DNA of 64,000 bases from CAWDYA01 sp963806495 (GCA_963806495.1 CAWDYA010000006.1:248001-312000), one strand, 5' to 3'; shown: positions 26,137-36,331, numbered from the stretch's first letter. The notes: generated from the sequence alone by a model not told the origin. Translations and numbers: made by a program.

Positions 26137-27336
26137 ATGAGCAGAAAAGAAAAGCGCGAAGGCCGGCTGATCCGCGGCGACGAGTTTCTCGAACAGCGCG
26201 GCATCGATCTCGACGCCGAGGACGACGTCCTGCTGCCCGCGCTCCTCGCGGCCCGCGGCGCCGATCCCGACGGCGACCTGTCGATCGCCGACCTGCTCGG
26301 CAGCATCCCGAGCGATGAGGCGGCCCGGACCCTCGTCGACTGGGAGAGCGCCCACCCGGAGGACAAAGACCTGAGGCGGATTCTCAAGAGCTCCCTGTTT
26401 CGCCTGCAGCAGCGCGGCGTCGCCGCCGCGGCACGCGAGAAATCGGCGGGCGATCCGATTCGGATCGTCGAGCCGGTCACGCCGACCGGGTATCTGTCAC
26501 CCTTCGACGGCGCGGGCAACCGGCTCGCCTGGCTGACACGTCCCCGACCCGGTGGAGGGCTGACCGTGCTGTACAGCCTCCTGAACGACCGCACGGGCAT
26601 GCGGCAGATCGACGGCCTCCACGTGAACCGCAATCAGCTCAGGCAGATCCTCGCCGACGCCACCCGGGACGGCGTGCCGATGGTGCAGGCGCCCCACGAG
26701 TACGTCGACTGGCTGATGCACGAGGCGTACGGGAAGGGCGCGCCGCGCGACGAGAAGGGGGGCGGGTATCCCCTGCTGCGCGCCGAGATCAGCCACGAGC
26801 CGCCGGCCCCGGTCGCCTGCCCCCTCGACGCGCATGTCGAGGCCCCCACGCCCGAACAGGAGCAGACGCTGCTCGCCGACTCGTCGCGACTGTTCGCGGA
26901 GCCGGAGTTCGGCGGGTGGGTTCCACCGGACGACCTGATGAGGACACACCAGGACCGTTTCCGCGAGGCGCAGGAGTCGAGCCTCGTACTCAACGAGCAG
27001 CAGATGCACGAGCGTCTCACGGGGATCATCGATTCCGCGCTCGTGGAGGTGATCGGCGGCGAAGCGCGGGCGCTGTACGCCGGCCGGTTGCGTGAGATGG
27101 CCCTCTGGTACGCGTTGTCCGGCGGCCCGCGCGAGACCCGGCCGCTCGCCCTGATCTGCTACGCGCTGTGGCGCGCGATGCAGGACGAGGACCGCCCGCT
27201 CGACGGGATACCCTTCCTCAAGGCGCTGGTCTTCCGCGCCTTCGTCCACCTGATGCCCCGGAAGGACGAGAAGGAGACCGAGCGGAAGGAAGAGGAAGCC
27301 GGCGATCCCTCCCGCCTGATCGTCCGGCCCGACTAA
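26137..27336 (+). CDS. Conserved-looking hypothetical protein, 399 residues
   Basis: Not recognised. A soluble, acidic, Leu- and Glu-rich protein without membrane segments. An N-terminal helical region (LLPALLAARGADPDGDLSIADLLGS) is followed by a domain about residues 110-200 with VTPTGYLSPFDGAGNRLAW and a helical C-terminal half (LNEQQMHERLTGIIDSALV; RPLALICYALWRAMQ). The tail is highly charged with Lys and Glu. ATG 26137 is the first strong start. It ends convergent with the 27333-27611 gene, sharing four bases. Codon bias is strong and uniform, so it is surely coding. Confidence 0.6.
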   Translation: MSRKEKREGRLIRGDEFLEQRGIDLDAEDDVLLPALLAARGADPDGDLSIADLLGSIPSDEAARTLVDWESAHPEDKDLRRILKSSLFRLQQRGVAAAAREKSAGDPIRIVEPVTPTGYLSPFDGAGNRLAWLTRPRPGGGLTVLYSLLNDRTGMRQIDGLHVNRNQLRQILADATRDGVPMVQAPHEYVDWLMHEAYGKGAPRDEKGGGYPLLRAEISHEPPAPVACPLDAHVEAPTPEQEQTLLADSSRLFAEPEFGGWVPPDDLMRTHQDRFREAQESSLVLNEQQMHERLTGIIDSALVEVIGGEARALYAGRLREMALWYALSGGPRETRPLALICYALWRAMQDEDRPLDGIPFLKALVFRAFVHLMPRKDEKETERKEEEAGDPSRLIVRPD

Positions 27337-27611
27337 AGCCTCGCCCGGATCAGCCCTTCCAGGCGGTCCAGGCTGGAATCGATACGGCCGGCGAGCTCCG
27401 TGGCGTCCTGCCCCGCCCGATCCGAGTTGAGCCTGTCGAGGGGCACGAGCGCGTCGTTCCACTCCCGGTCCGGCGGCTGCCAGCCGGCGGGCAGCGCCTC
27501 GTAGAGCTGGGCCAGCTCGTCCGTGAGTCGTCTGAGGTTGGCGCGCTTGCCGCGGTAGTCTTCGATCAGCTCGATCATCCGTGCGAGAATCGCCCGGCCT
27601 TGTTCCGACAT
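27333..27611 (-). CDS. Small helical hypothetical protein
   Basis: 92 residues, almost entirely predicted helix (RAILARMIELIEDYRGKRANL; RLEGLIRARL), hydrophilic, no signal sequence. I do not recognise it; it may be a small coiled-coil or four-helix protein. The SDR gene lies 27 bases downstream on the same strand, so the two may be co-transcribed. It overlaps the convergent gene end by four bases. Confidence 0.55.
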   Translation of the reverse strand: MSEQGRAILARMIELIEDYRGKRANLRRLTDELAQLYEALPAGWQPPDREWNDALVPLDRLNSDRAGQDATELAGRIDSSLDRLEGLIRARL

Positions 27612-27638
27612 GGGTTCTCCTTCCGCAGGGCGCCGCGG

Positions 27639-28466
27639 CTACCAGGTGGTCGCGCCCCCTTCGATGTTGACGGCCTGTCCGGTCATCGCCTCCGCCGCGG
27701 GAGAGGCGATGTACAGCGCGAGCGGCGCCACCTCCTCCGGGCGGATGAAGCGGCCGAGCGGCACCCAATCCATGGCGGTCCGGTGGAACTCTTCCGGTGT
27801 GACCCCCAGACTGGCCGCCGTCTCCGATATGCCCTGGTGCGCCATCGATGTATCGACCCACCCGGGGCAGATGGCGTTGACGGTGATCCGGCGGGGCGCC
27901 AGCTCCGCGGCCAGGGCCCGGGTGAAGCCGATCATCCCGTGCTTGGACGTGCAGTAGGCACTGTATCCCGGCACGCCGAACTTGCCCAGGACCGACGAGA
28001 TGTTGATGACACGGCCGCCCTCCGGCATCCGCGGCAGGCAGGCCCGCGTCATGTAGTACATCCCGTTGAGGTTGGTCTCGAGGATCTCGGCCCACCGGCG
28101 GTCGGCCGCCTCGGCGTCCTTTTCATCGATCGGATTCAGGCCCGACACGCCCGCGTTGTTCACCAGCACGTCGATGCGGCCCCATGTCTCCGCCACGCGG
28201 GCGGCCGTTTTTTCGGCGAGCTCCCGCACCCGGACGTCGACCCGCACCGGCAGGAGCCGGTCGGCCCCGTCGCCCCGGCTCGAGATCACCTGGACCGCCT
28301 TCTTGAGATTCTCGGGGTTCCTCGACGCGATCGCCACCCGCGCGCCCCCGGCGTGAAACGCCGCCGCCAGCGCGCGGCCAATCCCCGTGCCGCCACCCGT
28401 CACCACCACCACGCGATCGTCGCTCCCCACCGGCATATACCGCCCCTCCTGAGTCGTCCCGGTCAT
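27639..28466 (-). CDS. Short-chain dehydrogenase/reductase
   Basis: 275 residues of classical SDR. Cofactor motif TGGGTGIG in VVVVTGGGTGIGRALAAAF; NNAG motif in IDVLVNNAGVSG; catalytic Ser in INISSVLGKFG and Tyr-Lys in YSAYCTSKHGM. The cofactor loop ends IASRNPENL, where Arg after the second strand favours NADP(H). Substrate unknown; 3-ketoacyl or sugar/alcohol dehydrogenase activity is possible. The start overlaps the stop of the FG-GAP protein gene by four bases; an internal ATG (MPVGSDDR) near residue 11 is a plausible alternative. Confidence 0.85.
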   Translation of the reverse strand: MTGTTQEGRYMPVGSDDRVVVVTGGGTGIGRALAAAFHAGGARVAIASRNPENLKKAVQVISSRGDGADRLLPVRVDVRVRELAEKTAARVAETWGRIDVLVNNAGVSGLNPIDEKDAEAADRRWAEILETNLNGMYYMTRACLPRMPEGGRVINISSVLGKFGVPGYSAYCTSKHGMIGFTRALAAELAPRRITVNAICPGWVDTSMAHQGISETAASLGVTPEEFHRTAMDWVPLGRFIRPEEVAPLALYIASPAAEAMTGQAVNIEGGATTW

Positions 28467-30190
28467 CGTGCGGCCGGGTGCAGCAGTTTCGCCCAGCCGG
28501 CGCCCAGGATCCAGATCCTTCCGGAGAGTGCCTGGCCGGCCTGGGGCCCGCCGACGACCAGCTCGAGGCGACCGTCGCCGTCCAGATCCACAGCCGCGGC
28601 GGAGGCCCCCAGATGCACGTTGCCCGTCGGGCCGAACAGCGCCATCCCCTCCCTGCCGCTCAGATCGATCCGCTCCGGCATTCCGGCCCGGCCGGCGATC
28701 ACCTTGACCTCGCCGCCGCCGGCGCGCGTGTTTCGCAGGCTGGAGGAGTCCACGGCACCCACGACGATCTCGGCGCGCCCGTCGCCGTCCAGGTCGAACG
28801 CGGCGCGCACGCCGGTGTGATCGCCCGGGTCGGCACCGTGGACGACCACCAGCCCACGGCCGTGCAGCAGACGAAGGTCGACCGGCACCGGGCCGCGGGG
28901 AACCGTCTGTGCCGCCGTGGCCGTCGCGGGAACCGTCGTACCGGCTTTCGCTCCCGGCGCTGTGGGAGGCGGCGGCCGCAGGGCCTCGAGCGCGGCGCGG
29001 CTGCGTCCCGCCACGATCAGCACGTCACCCGCGTCGAGCCGCGCGTCGCGATCGCCGTCGGCGAATTCGGCGCCGATGATCAGATCGGCCAGGCGATCCC
29101 CGTCCACGTCGGCCAGCGCGAGGCTGCCACCGCCGAGGTCGCCGATTCCCTCGGACTCGAATACGGCGTCGGCGTCATGATCCAGATTGATCGAGCCTCC
29201 GGGGCGCCACGGCCCGAGCTTCAGATAGACCAGCCCGGCGTCGGGCCGCTGCCCCGAGAGACCATCCGCGCTTCGCGCGCCGATCGCGATGTCGGGTGCA
29301 CCGTCGCCGTCGAAATCCCCGACGGCCACCGCGCTTCCGGTCTGATCGCCCGGCGAGGCGCCACGCATCACTCCGTACCAGCGGCTGCCGGACCGGCCGG
29401 CCAGGTCCAGAAAGGACGGAAGGCCGGGGCCTCCCTGGACGATCGCCGCCTCTCCCACGTCGAGCGCACCGAGCGGTCCGGCCATTCCCTCGGCGAGCGG
29501 CGCACCGATGACCAGATCGGCCCGGCCATCACCCGTGAGATCGGCCGCCGTCAGAACCGTTCCGAGCAGATCGCCGGGACGACGTCCGGCCACGACGTTC
29601 GTCCTCACGCCGTCGGGGACACGGCCGAGATCGATGAAGGACGGCAGCGACGTGGCGCCGTGGACGACCACGACCTCTCCGCAGTCGGGACGCCGGTTCA
29701 TCGGCCCGTCGGCGCGGGGAGCCCCCGCGATGATGTCCGCTATCCCGTCCCCGTCGACATCGGCGACGGCGAGGGAACGACCGAGGTGATCGAAGTCGTC
29801 GGCTCCGTTGATCACGACGTCCGCGCCCGACACGAGGCGGGAGGGCGCACCCGGCGAGATCCCGGGCATGAGCCGGGGCAGCAGGTCGACGCCCCTGCCT
29901 GGTCCGGTGACGCTTCCGTAGAGAACGTACAGCCGGCCACGCCGGCTGGGTCGGTCCTCCGCGCCGCCCGGCGCGGCGATCACCAGGTCCGGAATCCCGT
30001 CTCCGTTGACGTCGCCTCCGGCCAGCGACGACCCGGCCCACTCGAGCGGCTCGCCGCCCGAGACGATCGATACGGTCGGGTTGTCTTCCGGGGGCCGCTT
30101 CAGGTCGATGACCGTCCCGGCCAGCACCGCCGCAGCCATCGCCCCGGCCGACGCCACCGCCTTCGCCGCGGCGAGCACCGCAGGGCTCAC
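28463..30190 (-). CDS. FG-GAP (integrin-alpha-type) beta-propeller protein
   Basis: 575 residues with seven clear FG-GAP/calcium repeats, each with a D-x-D/N-x-D-G-x-x-D loop followed by a G-A strand: for instance DVNGDGIPDLVIAAP, DVDGDGIADIIAGAP, DLTGDGRADLVIGAP, DFDGDGAPDIAIGAR and DLDGDGRAEIVVGAV. This fits a seven-bladed propeller. A hydrophobic N-terminal helix (VLAAAKAVASAGAMAAAVLAG) suggests export. GTG 30190 overlaps the AsmA-family stop. Probably an extracellular or periplasmic binding protein; the partner is unknown. Confidence 0.8.
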   Translation of the reverse strand: MSPAVLAAAKAVASAGAMAAAVLAGTVIDLKRPPEDNPTVSIVSGGEPLEWAGSSLAGGDVNGDGIPDLVIAAPGGAEDRPSRRGRLYVLYGSVTGPGRGVDLLPRLMPGISPGAPSRLVSGADVVINGADDFDHLGRSLAVADVDGDGIADIIAGAPRADGPMNRRPDCGEVVVVHGATSLPSFIDLGRVPDGVRTNVVAGRRPGDLLGTVLTAADLTGDGRADLVIGAPLAEGMAGPLGALDVGEAAIVQGGPGLPSFLDLAGRSGSRWYGVMRGASPGDQTGSAVAVGDFDGDGAPDIAIGARSADGLSGQRPDAGLVYLKLGPWRPGGSINLDHDADAVFESEGIGDLGGGSLALADVDGDRLADLIIGAEFADGDRDARLDAGDVLIVAGRSRAALEALRPPPPTAPGAKAGTTVPATATAAQTVPRGPVPVDLRLLHGRGLVVVHGADPGDHTGVRAAFDLDGDGRAEIVVGAVDSSSLRNTRAGGGEVKVIAGRAGMPERIDLSGREGMALFGPTGNVHLGASAAAVDLDGDGRLELVVGGPQAGQALSGRIWILGAGWAKLLHPAAR

Positions 30191-33100
30191 TTGCGAACCT
30201 TCGAGGTCCGGGTGGTTTCATGGCCTTCGGCGTCCCGCACCGTCACGGTCACCTCGACGTCCCCCTTGGCCGCCAGGAGCTGCTTGCCGTCGACGGTTGC
30301 CCGGAACGTGATCGTCGCCGGCGCGGACCGGTCGTGCGACTGATAGTATTTCTCGACCTTCTTCATCAGCGACTCCTGGTGGATCTTCCGGCCCGACTCA
30401 TCCTTCACCACCAGGTCGGCGGCAGCGATCCCCGTGCCCGAAACGGTTCCCTTGATCTTCAGGTCGCGCATCAGGATGTTGCCGGCCAGCTCGGTCTCCT
30501 CGATCGCCGCGTCCAGGCCCCCCGGACCGGCCGGCGCCGCCGGGGCGGATGGGGGCGGGGCGGTCGTCGAGGGTGGAGCGGCCTTCGGTGCCGCTTCGCT
30601 CTTGCTTCCGAGCAGCCCCCCGAGACCTGCCTTCTCCAGCCGTCCGGCCACCGTCTCCTCGACACGCCGCTGCGCCAGACGGCCACCCGCCGTCTTCCAG
30701 TCGATGTTCGGCGTGGGAGCGTCGAGCGGGCCCGCCATGGTCAGCGGCAGCGCGACCCGTTCGCGCTTGCTGTCCCAGAAATAGTCCGCGGCCTTCGACT
30801 TCTCCTGCAACATCGCCCGGCTGACCGCGTCGGAGAACACGACCTCTCCCGCGATGTCGATCGTCCCCTTGAGCATGTCGAGCGTCCCGTCGTCCCTCAG
30901 GTCGAGATCCGGCGAGGAGAGCGTGAGGTTGCCGCTCGTGATCTTCCCGGACCCGACCTTCAGGTCGGCGGTCATCAGCGAGAAATCGGTTCCGTCCTTC
31001 GCGAGACGCCCCGACACCTCCTTCAGGCTCTGCTCGCCGAGAACGTCGCTCGCGCGGCTCAGGACCTTGAGGATGTTGATCGCGCCCACGCGACCGTTCT
31101 CGATCTTCACCGATCCGGATCCCTTCGCGGCTGCGAGCACGCCGTCGAGGCTCGCACCCGAGGCGCGCACCGTAACGTCCGCCGACAGCGACCCGGCAAG
31201 CATGTCCTTCATGTCCAGCACCGACGTGAGCAGCGCGTTGGTGTCGATCCCCGCGGTGGTCGCTGTCACGGTGTACTCGGCCGGGTCCGGGTTCAGATCC
31301 ATCGAGGCAGAGCCCTTCATCGTCCCGGCATACAGCGACATGCTCACCGGGTCGAGGCGGATGACCTTCTTCTGCAGCGCCAGCCCGCAGTCGAGGTCCT
31401 TGAACGCAAGTGCTCCGAAGGAACCGTCGGCTATCGCGAGCGTTCCCTTCGCCGCGATGCGGGCCAGCGGATCCCCGCCGGGCGCCGAGGGTCCCGGCGA
31501 CGGTGCGCCCGTGGCCCCCTCGTCGCTGCGGATGAACGACATGAGCTCCCAGAAGTCCGCGTGCCTGGAGGTCAGCGCGAAGGTGACGTCGGAGGCATCG
31601 AACCCGTTGACCGTCATCCGTCCCCCCACGTCGCTGCCGCCGACCACGCCCGTAAAGCCGGTGACGTCGAATCCGTCCTTCCTGAGCGTGACCTTCCCGG
31701 CGAGCTGCTCGAGTGGCCTGGTCATCGAGGGGTGCTGCAGCGTGCCGCCCGCGACCTCCACGCTGCCCGTCAGGTCGAGCGCGGAGGGGTTGCGCAGATC
31801 GCCGCGCACATTCGCCTGCAGCTTCACCGGCGACGTCGCCGAGAAGGTGACCGGCAGCTCGACACCGGCCACCGCCAGCAGGGAGGTGAGATCGGCGGCA
31901 TTCACGGACGCGGGAGGGATCTCCAGATCGGCGATCGTGCTCTGCGGCTGGTTGTCCAGCTTTCCTCGCACGGCGAGCCGGCTGTCGCCGAACTCGACCG
32001 TCAGATCCGCGATGTCGATCCTCCGGGCGGCATCGGCCGCCGCCAGGTCGAAGGAGGCCTTCGCCGTGACCGGCTTCGGCGCGGCCGCGACCTTGACCGC
32101 GTCGAGCGAGAGGGTTCCCTTCCCGGTCACCCGCGCGGGATACGTCCCCCCGATCGTGGCCTGGGCGGAAACACGCCCCGACTCGGCGGCCACGTCGAGC
32201 AGGCTCTTCAGATAGCCCGCCACCGACGCGACCTCGATCGAGGACAGCTCCAGACTGGCGTCGATGGGAGAGGAGGCGTCCCTGTCGAACGCCGTGGGAA
32301 GCGTGCCGTCCACCCGGATGGATCCCTTTCCCGGCGTCACACCGGAGCGCAGATGCAGCGTCACCGGCTTGCCCGGCTCGTACGAATCGACCTTCAGCCC
32401 GAGGTCCGAAAGCTCCAGCTCCACGGGCGAGCCGCCCGCGCCGGACGACTCGTCGCGGATCGTCAGATGCGCGCCCTCGAGGCTCAGATCCTTGATCGTC
32501 ACATCCGGCCCGGCGGACGCCGGCTCTCCCGCCGCCGACGATCCTCCGCCGGTCAGGGCCGCCACGTTCCATACCCCGCGCCGGTCCCGTGTGAGCTGCA
32601 CGTCGGCGCCCGACAGGGTCACTCCGGACAGCGCGATCCGGACGAGCCCCTTGTCTCCCAGGGCGCCCTCCGCGTGGCCGCTGGCCTGAAGCGACCGGCT
32701 CCTGAGGAGCCCTTCGGGCACGGGCCAGGCGAAACCGGCTACCCGGGCCAGCTCGCGCGCCCGCTCGACGGCGATGTCCGATTTCGACAGCGTGACATCG
32801 AAGCGGGTGGTCCCCGCCTGCCTCCGCAGCTCGCCCGAGAGCGCCAGCTCGAGCCCCTCGCTCTTCAGGCTCCCGTCGAACGACGAGGACAGGTCCCCGC
32901 CGGCCGGCATGTCGAGCGACGCCGTCAGATCGAGCTGCAGGTCGACCTCGGCGGGCGCCCCGCCGCGTGCTGCGGCCGATCTCAGATGCACCAGCCCATC
33001 GGCCACACGCAGCCGCGACAGCGTGAACCCGCGCGCGGGCCTCTCCTGCGCGGCCTCCGCGGAGCCGCCGGCGCCCAGTTCCTGGACATCCCACGAACCG

Positions 33101-33465
33101 TCCGCCTTCTTCGTGACGGTGATCTCCGGATGCTCCAGCACCACCCGGTTCAGCTCGATGGTGCCGCCGAAGACGAGCGGCCAGAGACGCGCCCCGACCG
33201 TCAGCGAGCGGGCCGTGAGCAGCCCTTTCACCTCGGGATTCTGCACCTTGATGCCGAACGCCGGGAACAGGGTCAGCGACATCTCGCCGAGAGTCACGGG
33301 GCGGCCGAGCGCCTTCTCGGCCTCCGACTGGATCAATCCGCGGTACTGGTTGACGTCCACGAGAACCGGCAGAAGCAGCGCGAGGATGACGATCAGCGCC
33401 GCGACGACACCGCCTGCTATCGCAAGACGACGCAGAAGACGTGATTTACCAGTGTTTTCGCTCAC
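30187..33465 (-). CDS. AsmA-family protein
   Basis: 1092 residues. A single N-terminal membrane helix (LAIAGGVVAALIVILALLLPVLV) is followed by VDVNQYRGLIQSEAEKALG, the hallmark start of the AsmA domain, and by a very long region of repeated amphipathic strands typical of AsmA/YhdP-like lipid-transfer proteins, ending in Pro/Ala-rich linker near residues 970-1000. It probably bridges the periplasm between inner and outer membrane. The GTG at 33465 is preferred to ATG 33495 because GGGAGG lies five bases before it. The stop overlaps the FG-GAP gene, so the two are coupled. Confidence 0.8.
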   Translation of the reverse strand: MSENTGKSRLLRRLAIAGGVVAALIVILALLLPVLVDVNQYRGLIQSEAEKALGRPVTLGEMSLTLFPAFGIKVQNPEVKGLLTARSLTVGARLWPLVFGGTIELNRVVLEHPEITVTKKADGSWDVQELGAGGSAEAAQERPARGFTLSRLRVADGLVHLRSAAARGGAPAEVDLQLDLTASLDMPAGGDLSSSFDGSLKSEGLELALSGELRRQAGTTRFDVTLSKSDIAVERARELARVAGFAWPVPEGLLRSRSLQASGHAEGALGDKGLVRIALSGVTLSGADVQLTRDRRGVWNVAALTGGGSSAAGEPASAGPDVTIKDLSLEGAHLTIRDESSGAGGSPVELELSDLGLKVDSYEPGKPVTLHLRSGVTPGKGSIRVDGTLPTAFDRDASSPIDASLELSSIEVASVAGYLKSLLDVAAESGRVSAQATIGGTYPARVTGKGTLSLDAVKVAAAPKPVTAKASFDLAAADAARRIDIADLTVEFGDSRLAVRGKLDNQPQSTIADLEIPPASVNAADLTSLLAVAGVELPVTFSATSPVKLQANVRGDLRNPSALDLTGSVEVAGGTLQHPSMTRPLEQLAGKVTLRKDGFDVTGFTGVVGGSDVGGRMTVNGFDASDVTFALTSRHADFWELMSFIRSDEGATGAPSPGPSAPGGDPLARIAAKGTLAIADGSFGALAFKDLDCGLALQKKVIRLDPVSMSLYAGTMKGSASMDLNPDPAEYTVTATTAGIDTNALLTSVLDMKDMLAGSLSADVTVRASGASLDGVLAAAKGSGSVKIENGRVGAINILKVLSRASDVLGEQSLKEVSGRLAKDGTDFSLMTADLKVGSGKITSGNLTLSSPDLDLRDDGTLDMLKGTIDIAGEVVFSDAVSRAMLQEKSKAADYFWDSKRERVALPLTMAGPLDAPTPNIDWKTAGGRLAQRRVEETVAGRLEKAGLGGLLGSKSEAAPKAAPPSTTAPPPSAPAAPAGPGGLDAAIEETELAGNILMRDLKIKGTVSGTGIAAADLVVKDESGRKIHQESLMKKVEKYYQSHDRSAPATITFRATVDGKQLLAAKGDVEVTVTVRDAEGHETTRTSKVRK

Positions 33466-33494
33466 ATCGGCCTCCCGGCTGTTAATATATCGCA

Positions 33495-33523
33495 TGGACG
33501 CGGCACACGCTTTCTGCTAGATT
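33495..33523 (+). promoter_or_regulatory. Candidate typA promoter
   Basis: TGGACG (33495-33500) and TAGATT (33518-33523) are 17 bases apart, each matching four of six consensus bases, about 55 bases before the typA ATG. It lies in the 113-base divergent gap with the AsmA-family gene, whose own minus-strand minus-10 may be TATATT at 33484-33489. Confidence 0.35.
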
Positions 33524-33578
33524 CCGCATTCCACTCGAAAGCAACGGAATCCCCCGTAACGCCGTCCGGAGGTGACCC

Positions 33579-35399
33579 ATGCCGCAAGCGCGGCGGGAAG
33601 ACATACGCAATATCGCCATCATCGCCCACGTCGATCACGGCAAGACCACGCTCGTGGACGCGATGCTGTGGCAGAGCGGGATCTTCCGCACCAACTCCCA
33701 CGTCGAGGAGCGCGTCATGGACTCCATGTCGCTCGAGCGGGAGAAGGGGATCACCATCATGTCCAAGAACACGGCGATCCGGTTCGAGGGGGTCACGATC
33801 AACATCGTCGATACCCCCGGGCATGCCGATTTCGGCGGCGAGGTGGAGCGCGCCCTCACGATGGTCGACGGCGTCCTGCTGCTGGTGGACGCCTCCGAAG
33901 GTCCGCTGCCCCAGACCCGGTTCGTCCTCAAGAAGGCGATCGAGAAGGGGCTGCCGCCGGTCGTGGTGATCAACAAGATCGACCGGCCCGACGCCCGCCC
34001 CGAGGCGGTCCTCGATGAAGTGTACGATCTTTTCATCGATCTCGACGCCACGGAGCAGCAACTCGACTTCCCGGTGCTGTACACCGACGCCCGTGCGGGG
34101 AAATGCCGCGTCGACGGCCAGGAAACCACGCTCGCTCCGCTGTTCGCGCAGATCATCCGTACCGTGCCGCCGCCGGTCTACGACGACGATGCGCCGCTGC
34201 AGATGCTCGTGGCCAACATCGACTACAACGACTACGTCGGCCGCCTGGCCATCGCGCGCGTCTTCAACGGCCGCGTGCGGATCGGCCAGCCCGTGGCCGT
34301 GGTGGGTGGCTCGTCGCCGTCCGCGGACATCGTCCGCTCCAAGGTGACCACCCTTCTCGGCTACGAGGGGCTCAAGCGCGTGCCGATCGAGCAGGCGGGG
34401 CCGGGCGACATCGTCGCGCTGGCCGGCATCGAGGGGATCGGGATCGGACAGACCATCACCGATCCGGAGACCCCGCGCGCCCTGCCCGCGATCACCGTGG
34501 ACGAGCCGACTCTCTCGATGATCTTCACGGCCAACACGTCCCCGTTCGCCGGCAAGGAGGGCACTTTCGTCACGTCACGCCACCTGCGCGAGCGGCTGCT
34601 CAAGGAGGCGCTCGCCAACGTCTCGATCCGCGTGGAGGAGACCGGCGCGCCCGACGCATTGAAGGTCTCCGGGCGCGGCGAGCTGCAGATGGCGATCATC
34701 ATCGAGACGATGCGCCGCGAGGGATACGAGATGCAGGTGGGCCGTCCCGAGGTGATCACCCGGACGGTCGACGGCCAGCGGTTCGAGCCGATGGAGAAGC
34801 TGGTGATCGACTGCCCCGAGGAATACATCGGGGTGGTCACCGAGCGGGCGGGCTCGCGGCGCGGGCGGATGACGAAGATGGTCAACCACGGCTCCGGCCG
34901 GGTGCGTCTCGAGTTCCGCATTCCGTCGCGCGGCCTGATCGGCTTCCGCTCCCAGTTCCTCACCGACACGCGCGGCACCGGGATCCTCAACCACCTGTAC
35001 GACGGGCACGAGCCCTGGCAGGGGGAGATCAAGGGGCGGACCACCGGCTCTCTGGTGTCGGACCGCACCGGCCGGTCCACGAGCTACGCCATCGAGAACA
35101 TCCAGGAGCGCGGCTCGATGATCCTCTCGCCCGGCACCCAGGTGTACGAAGGGATGATCGTCGGCGAGAACTCCCGCCCCGGGGATATCGATGTGAACAT
35201 CACCAAGGAGAAGAAGCTCACCAACATGCGCGCCTCCACGGCCGACGAGGCCGCGCGCATCATCCCCGCCCGCATCCTGAGCCTCGAGCAGGCGATCGAG
35301 TTCCTCAACGACGACGACCTGCTCGAAATCACGCCCAAGGCCTTCCGTCTGCGCAAGCGGGTGCTCGTCGCGGGCCAGCGACGCAAACGGGACGCATGA
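33579..35399 (+). CDS. typA: Translational GTPase TypA/BipA
   Basis: 606 residues, normal length. Ribosome-binding GTPase of the EF-G superfamily, linked to ribosome assembly and stress. G1 box AHVDHGKTTLVDAML at about 16-30, G2 region EREKGITIMSKNTA, G3 DTPGHADFGGE, G4 NKIDRPDARP. The C-terminal TypA domain (RIPSRGLIGFRSQFLTDTRG and SYAIENIQERGSM) separates it from EF-G and LepA. A strong GGAGGTGA ribosome site precedes ATG 33579. The stop overlaps the next gene (ATGA). Confidence 0.96.
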   Translation: MPQARREDIRNIAIIAHVDHGKTTLVDAMLWQSGIFRTNSHVEERVMDSMSLEREKGITIMSKNTAIRFEGVTINIVDTPGHADFGGEVERALTMVDGVLLLVDASEGPLPQTRFVLKKAIEKGLPPVVVINKIDRPDARPEAVLDEVYDLFIDLDATEQQLDFPVLYTDARAGKCRVDGQETTLAPLFAQIIRTVPPPVYDDDAPLQMLVANIDYNDYVGRLAIARVFNGRVRIGQPVAVVGGSSPSADIVRSKVTTLLGYEGLKRVPIEQAGPGDIVALAGIEGIGIGQTITDPETPRALPAITVDEPTLSMIFTANTSPFAGKEGTFVTSRHLRERLLKEALANVSIRVEETGAPDALKVSGRGELQMAIIIETMRREGYEMQVGRPEVITRTVDGQRFEPMEKLVIDCPEEYIGVVTERAGSRRGRMTKMVNHGSGRVRLEFRIPSRGLIGFRSQFLTDTRGTGILNHLYDGHEPWQGEIKGRTTGSLVSDRTGRSTSYAIENIQERGSMILSPGTQVYEGMIVGENSRPGDIDVNITKEKKLTNMRASTADEAARIIPARILSLEQAIEFLNDDDLLEITPKAFRLRKRVLVAGQRRKRDA

Positions 35400-36313
35400 G
35401 CACGGCGGGGGGCGCCCCGCGGGCATCGGTCATCACGGCGCTCGTGGCGGTCCAGATCTTCTTCGGGCTGCATTACATCGCCGCGAAGTACATCATGACG
35501 GTGATCCCGCCGCTGGCCTGGGCCACCATCCGGATCGTCTGCGCGTCGGTGCTGCTCATGACCTTCGTGCTGCTCACCCGCCCGCGGCGGCTGCCACGCT
35601 CACGCCGGGACCTGGCCTCGATCGCCCTGTTCGCCGTGTTCGGCGTCATGATCAACCAGGTGTGCTTCGTGGAGGGGCTCTCCCGCACCGCGACCTCCCA
35701 CTCCGCCATCATCAACTGCGGCATCCCCGTCGCCACGCTCCTGTTCGCCATCCTCCTGGGCCGCGAACGCGCGACCCGGGCGCGTCTCACCGGAATCATC
35801 CTGTCGCTGTCGGGCGCCCTCTACCTGATCGTCCACAGCGGGGCGCTTCTCGGCGGCAGCTTCGTCGCCGGGGACCTGCTGACCATGGTCAACGCCACGT
35901 CCTACTCCTTCTTCCTGGTGATCAGCAAGCCGATCCTGGCGAGGCACAGCAGCCTCGCGGTCACGGCCGAGCTGCTGTTGTTCGGCGCCATCGGGATCTC
36001 GATCTTCGGCATGCCGCAGGTCGCGGCGATCGATCCGTCGGCGGTGCCCGTCTCGATCTGGTGGGCCGGCGCGTTCGTGGTGATCTTCGCCACCGTCGGC
36101 GCCTACATCCTCAGCACCTGGGCGCTCAAACGTGTCGACTCGTCGATGGTGGCGCTGTTCATCTATCTGCAGCCGGTGGTGGCCTCGGTGCTCTCGGTGG
36201 TGCTCCTGAAGGAGACGCTGGGCAGCGAGACCTTCATCAGCGCGGCGCTGATCTTCGCCGGCGTGGCTGTGGCTCTTCGCTCGCCCGCGGCCCGGAAGAC
36301 GGTTCCGGCCTGA
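35396..36313 (+). CDS. EamA-family (DMT superfamily) transporter
   Basis: 305 residues, ten predicted membrane helices as two EamA repeats of five. Repeat 1 includes QIFFGLHYIAAKYIMTVIPP and a TSHSAIINCGIPVATLLFAI segment; repeat 2 includes SYSFFLVISKPILARHS and VALFIYLQPVVASVLSVVLL, the usual EamA end. Substrates of such carriers are metabolites or amino acids, here unknown. ATG 35396 overlaps the typA stop by four bases. Confidence 0.82.
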   Translation: MSTAGGAPRASVITALVAVQIFFGLHYIAAKYIMTVIPPLAWATIRIVCASVLLMTFVLLTRPRRLPRSRRDLASIALFAVFGVMINQVCFVEGLSRTATSHSAIINCGIPVATLLFAILLGRERATRARLTGIILSLSGALYLIVHSGALLGGSFVAGDLLTMVNATSYSFFLVISKPILARHSSLAVTAELLLFGAIGISIFGMPQVAAIDPSAVPVSIWWAGAFVVIFATVGAYILSTWALKRVDSSMVALFIYLQPVVASVLSVVLLKETLGSETFISAALIFAGVAVALRSPAARKTVPA

Positions 36314-36331
36314 GACCGGAGACGCGAGCCG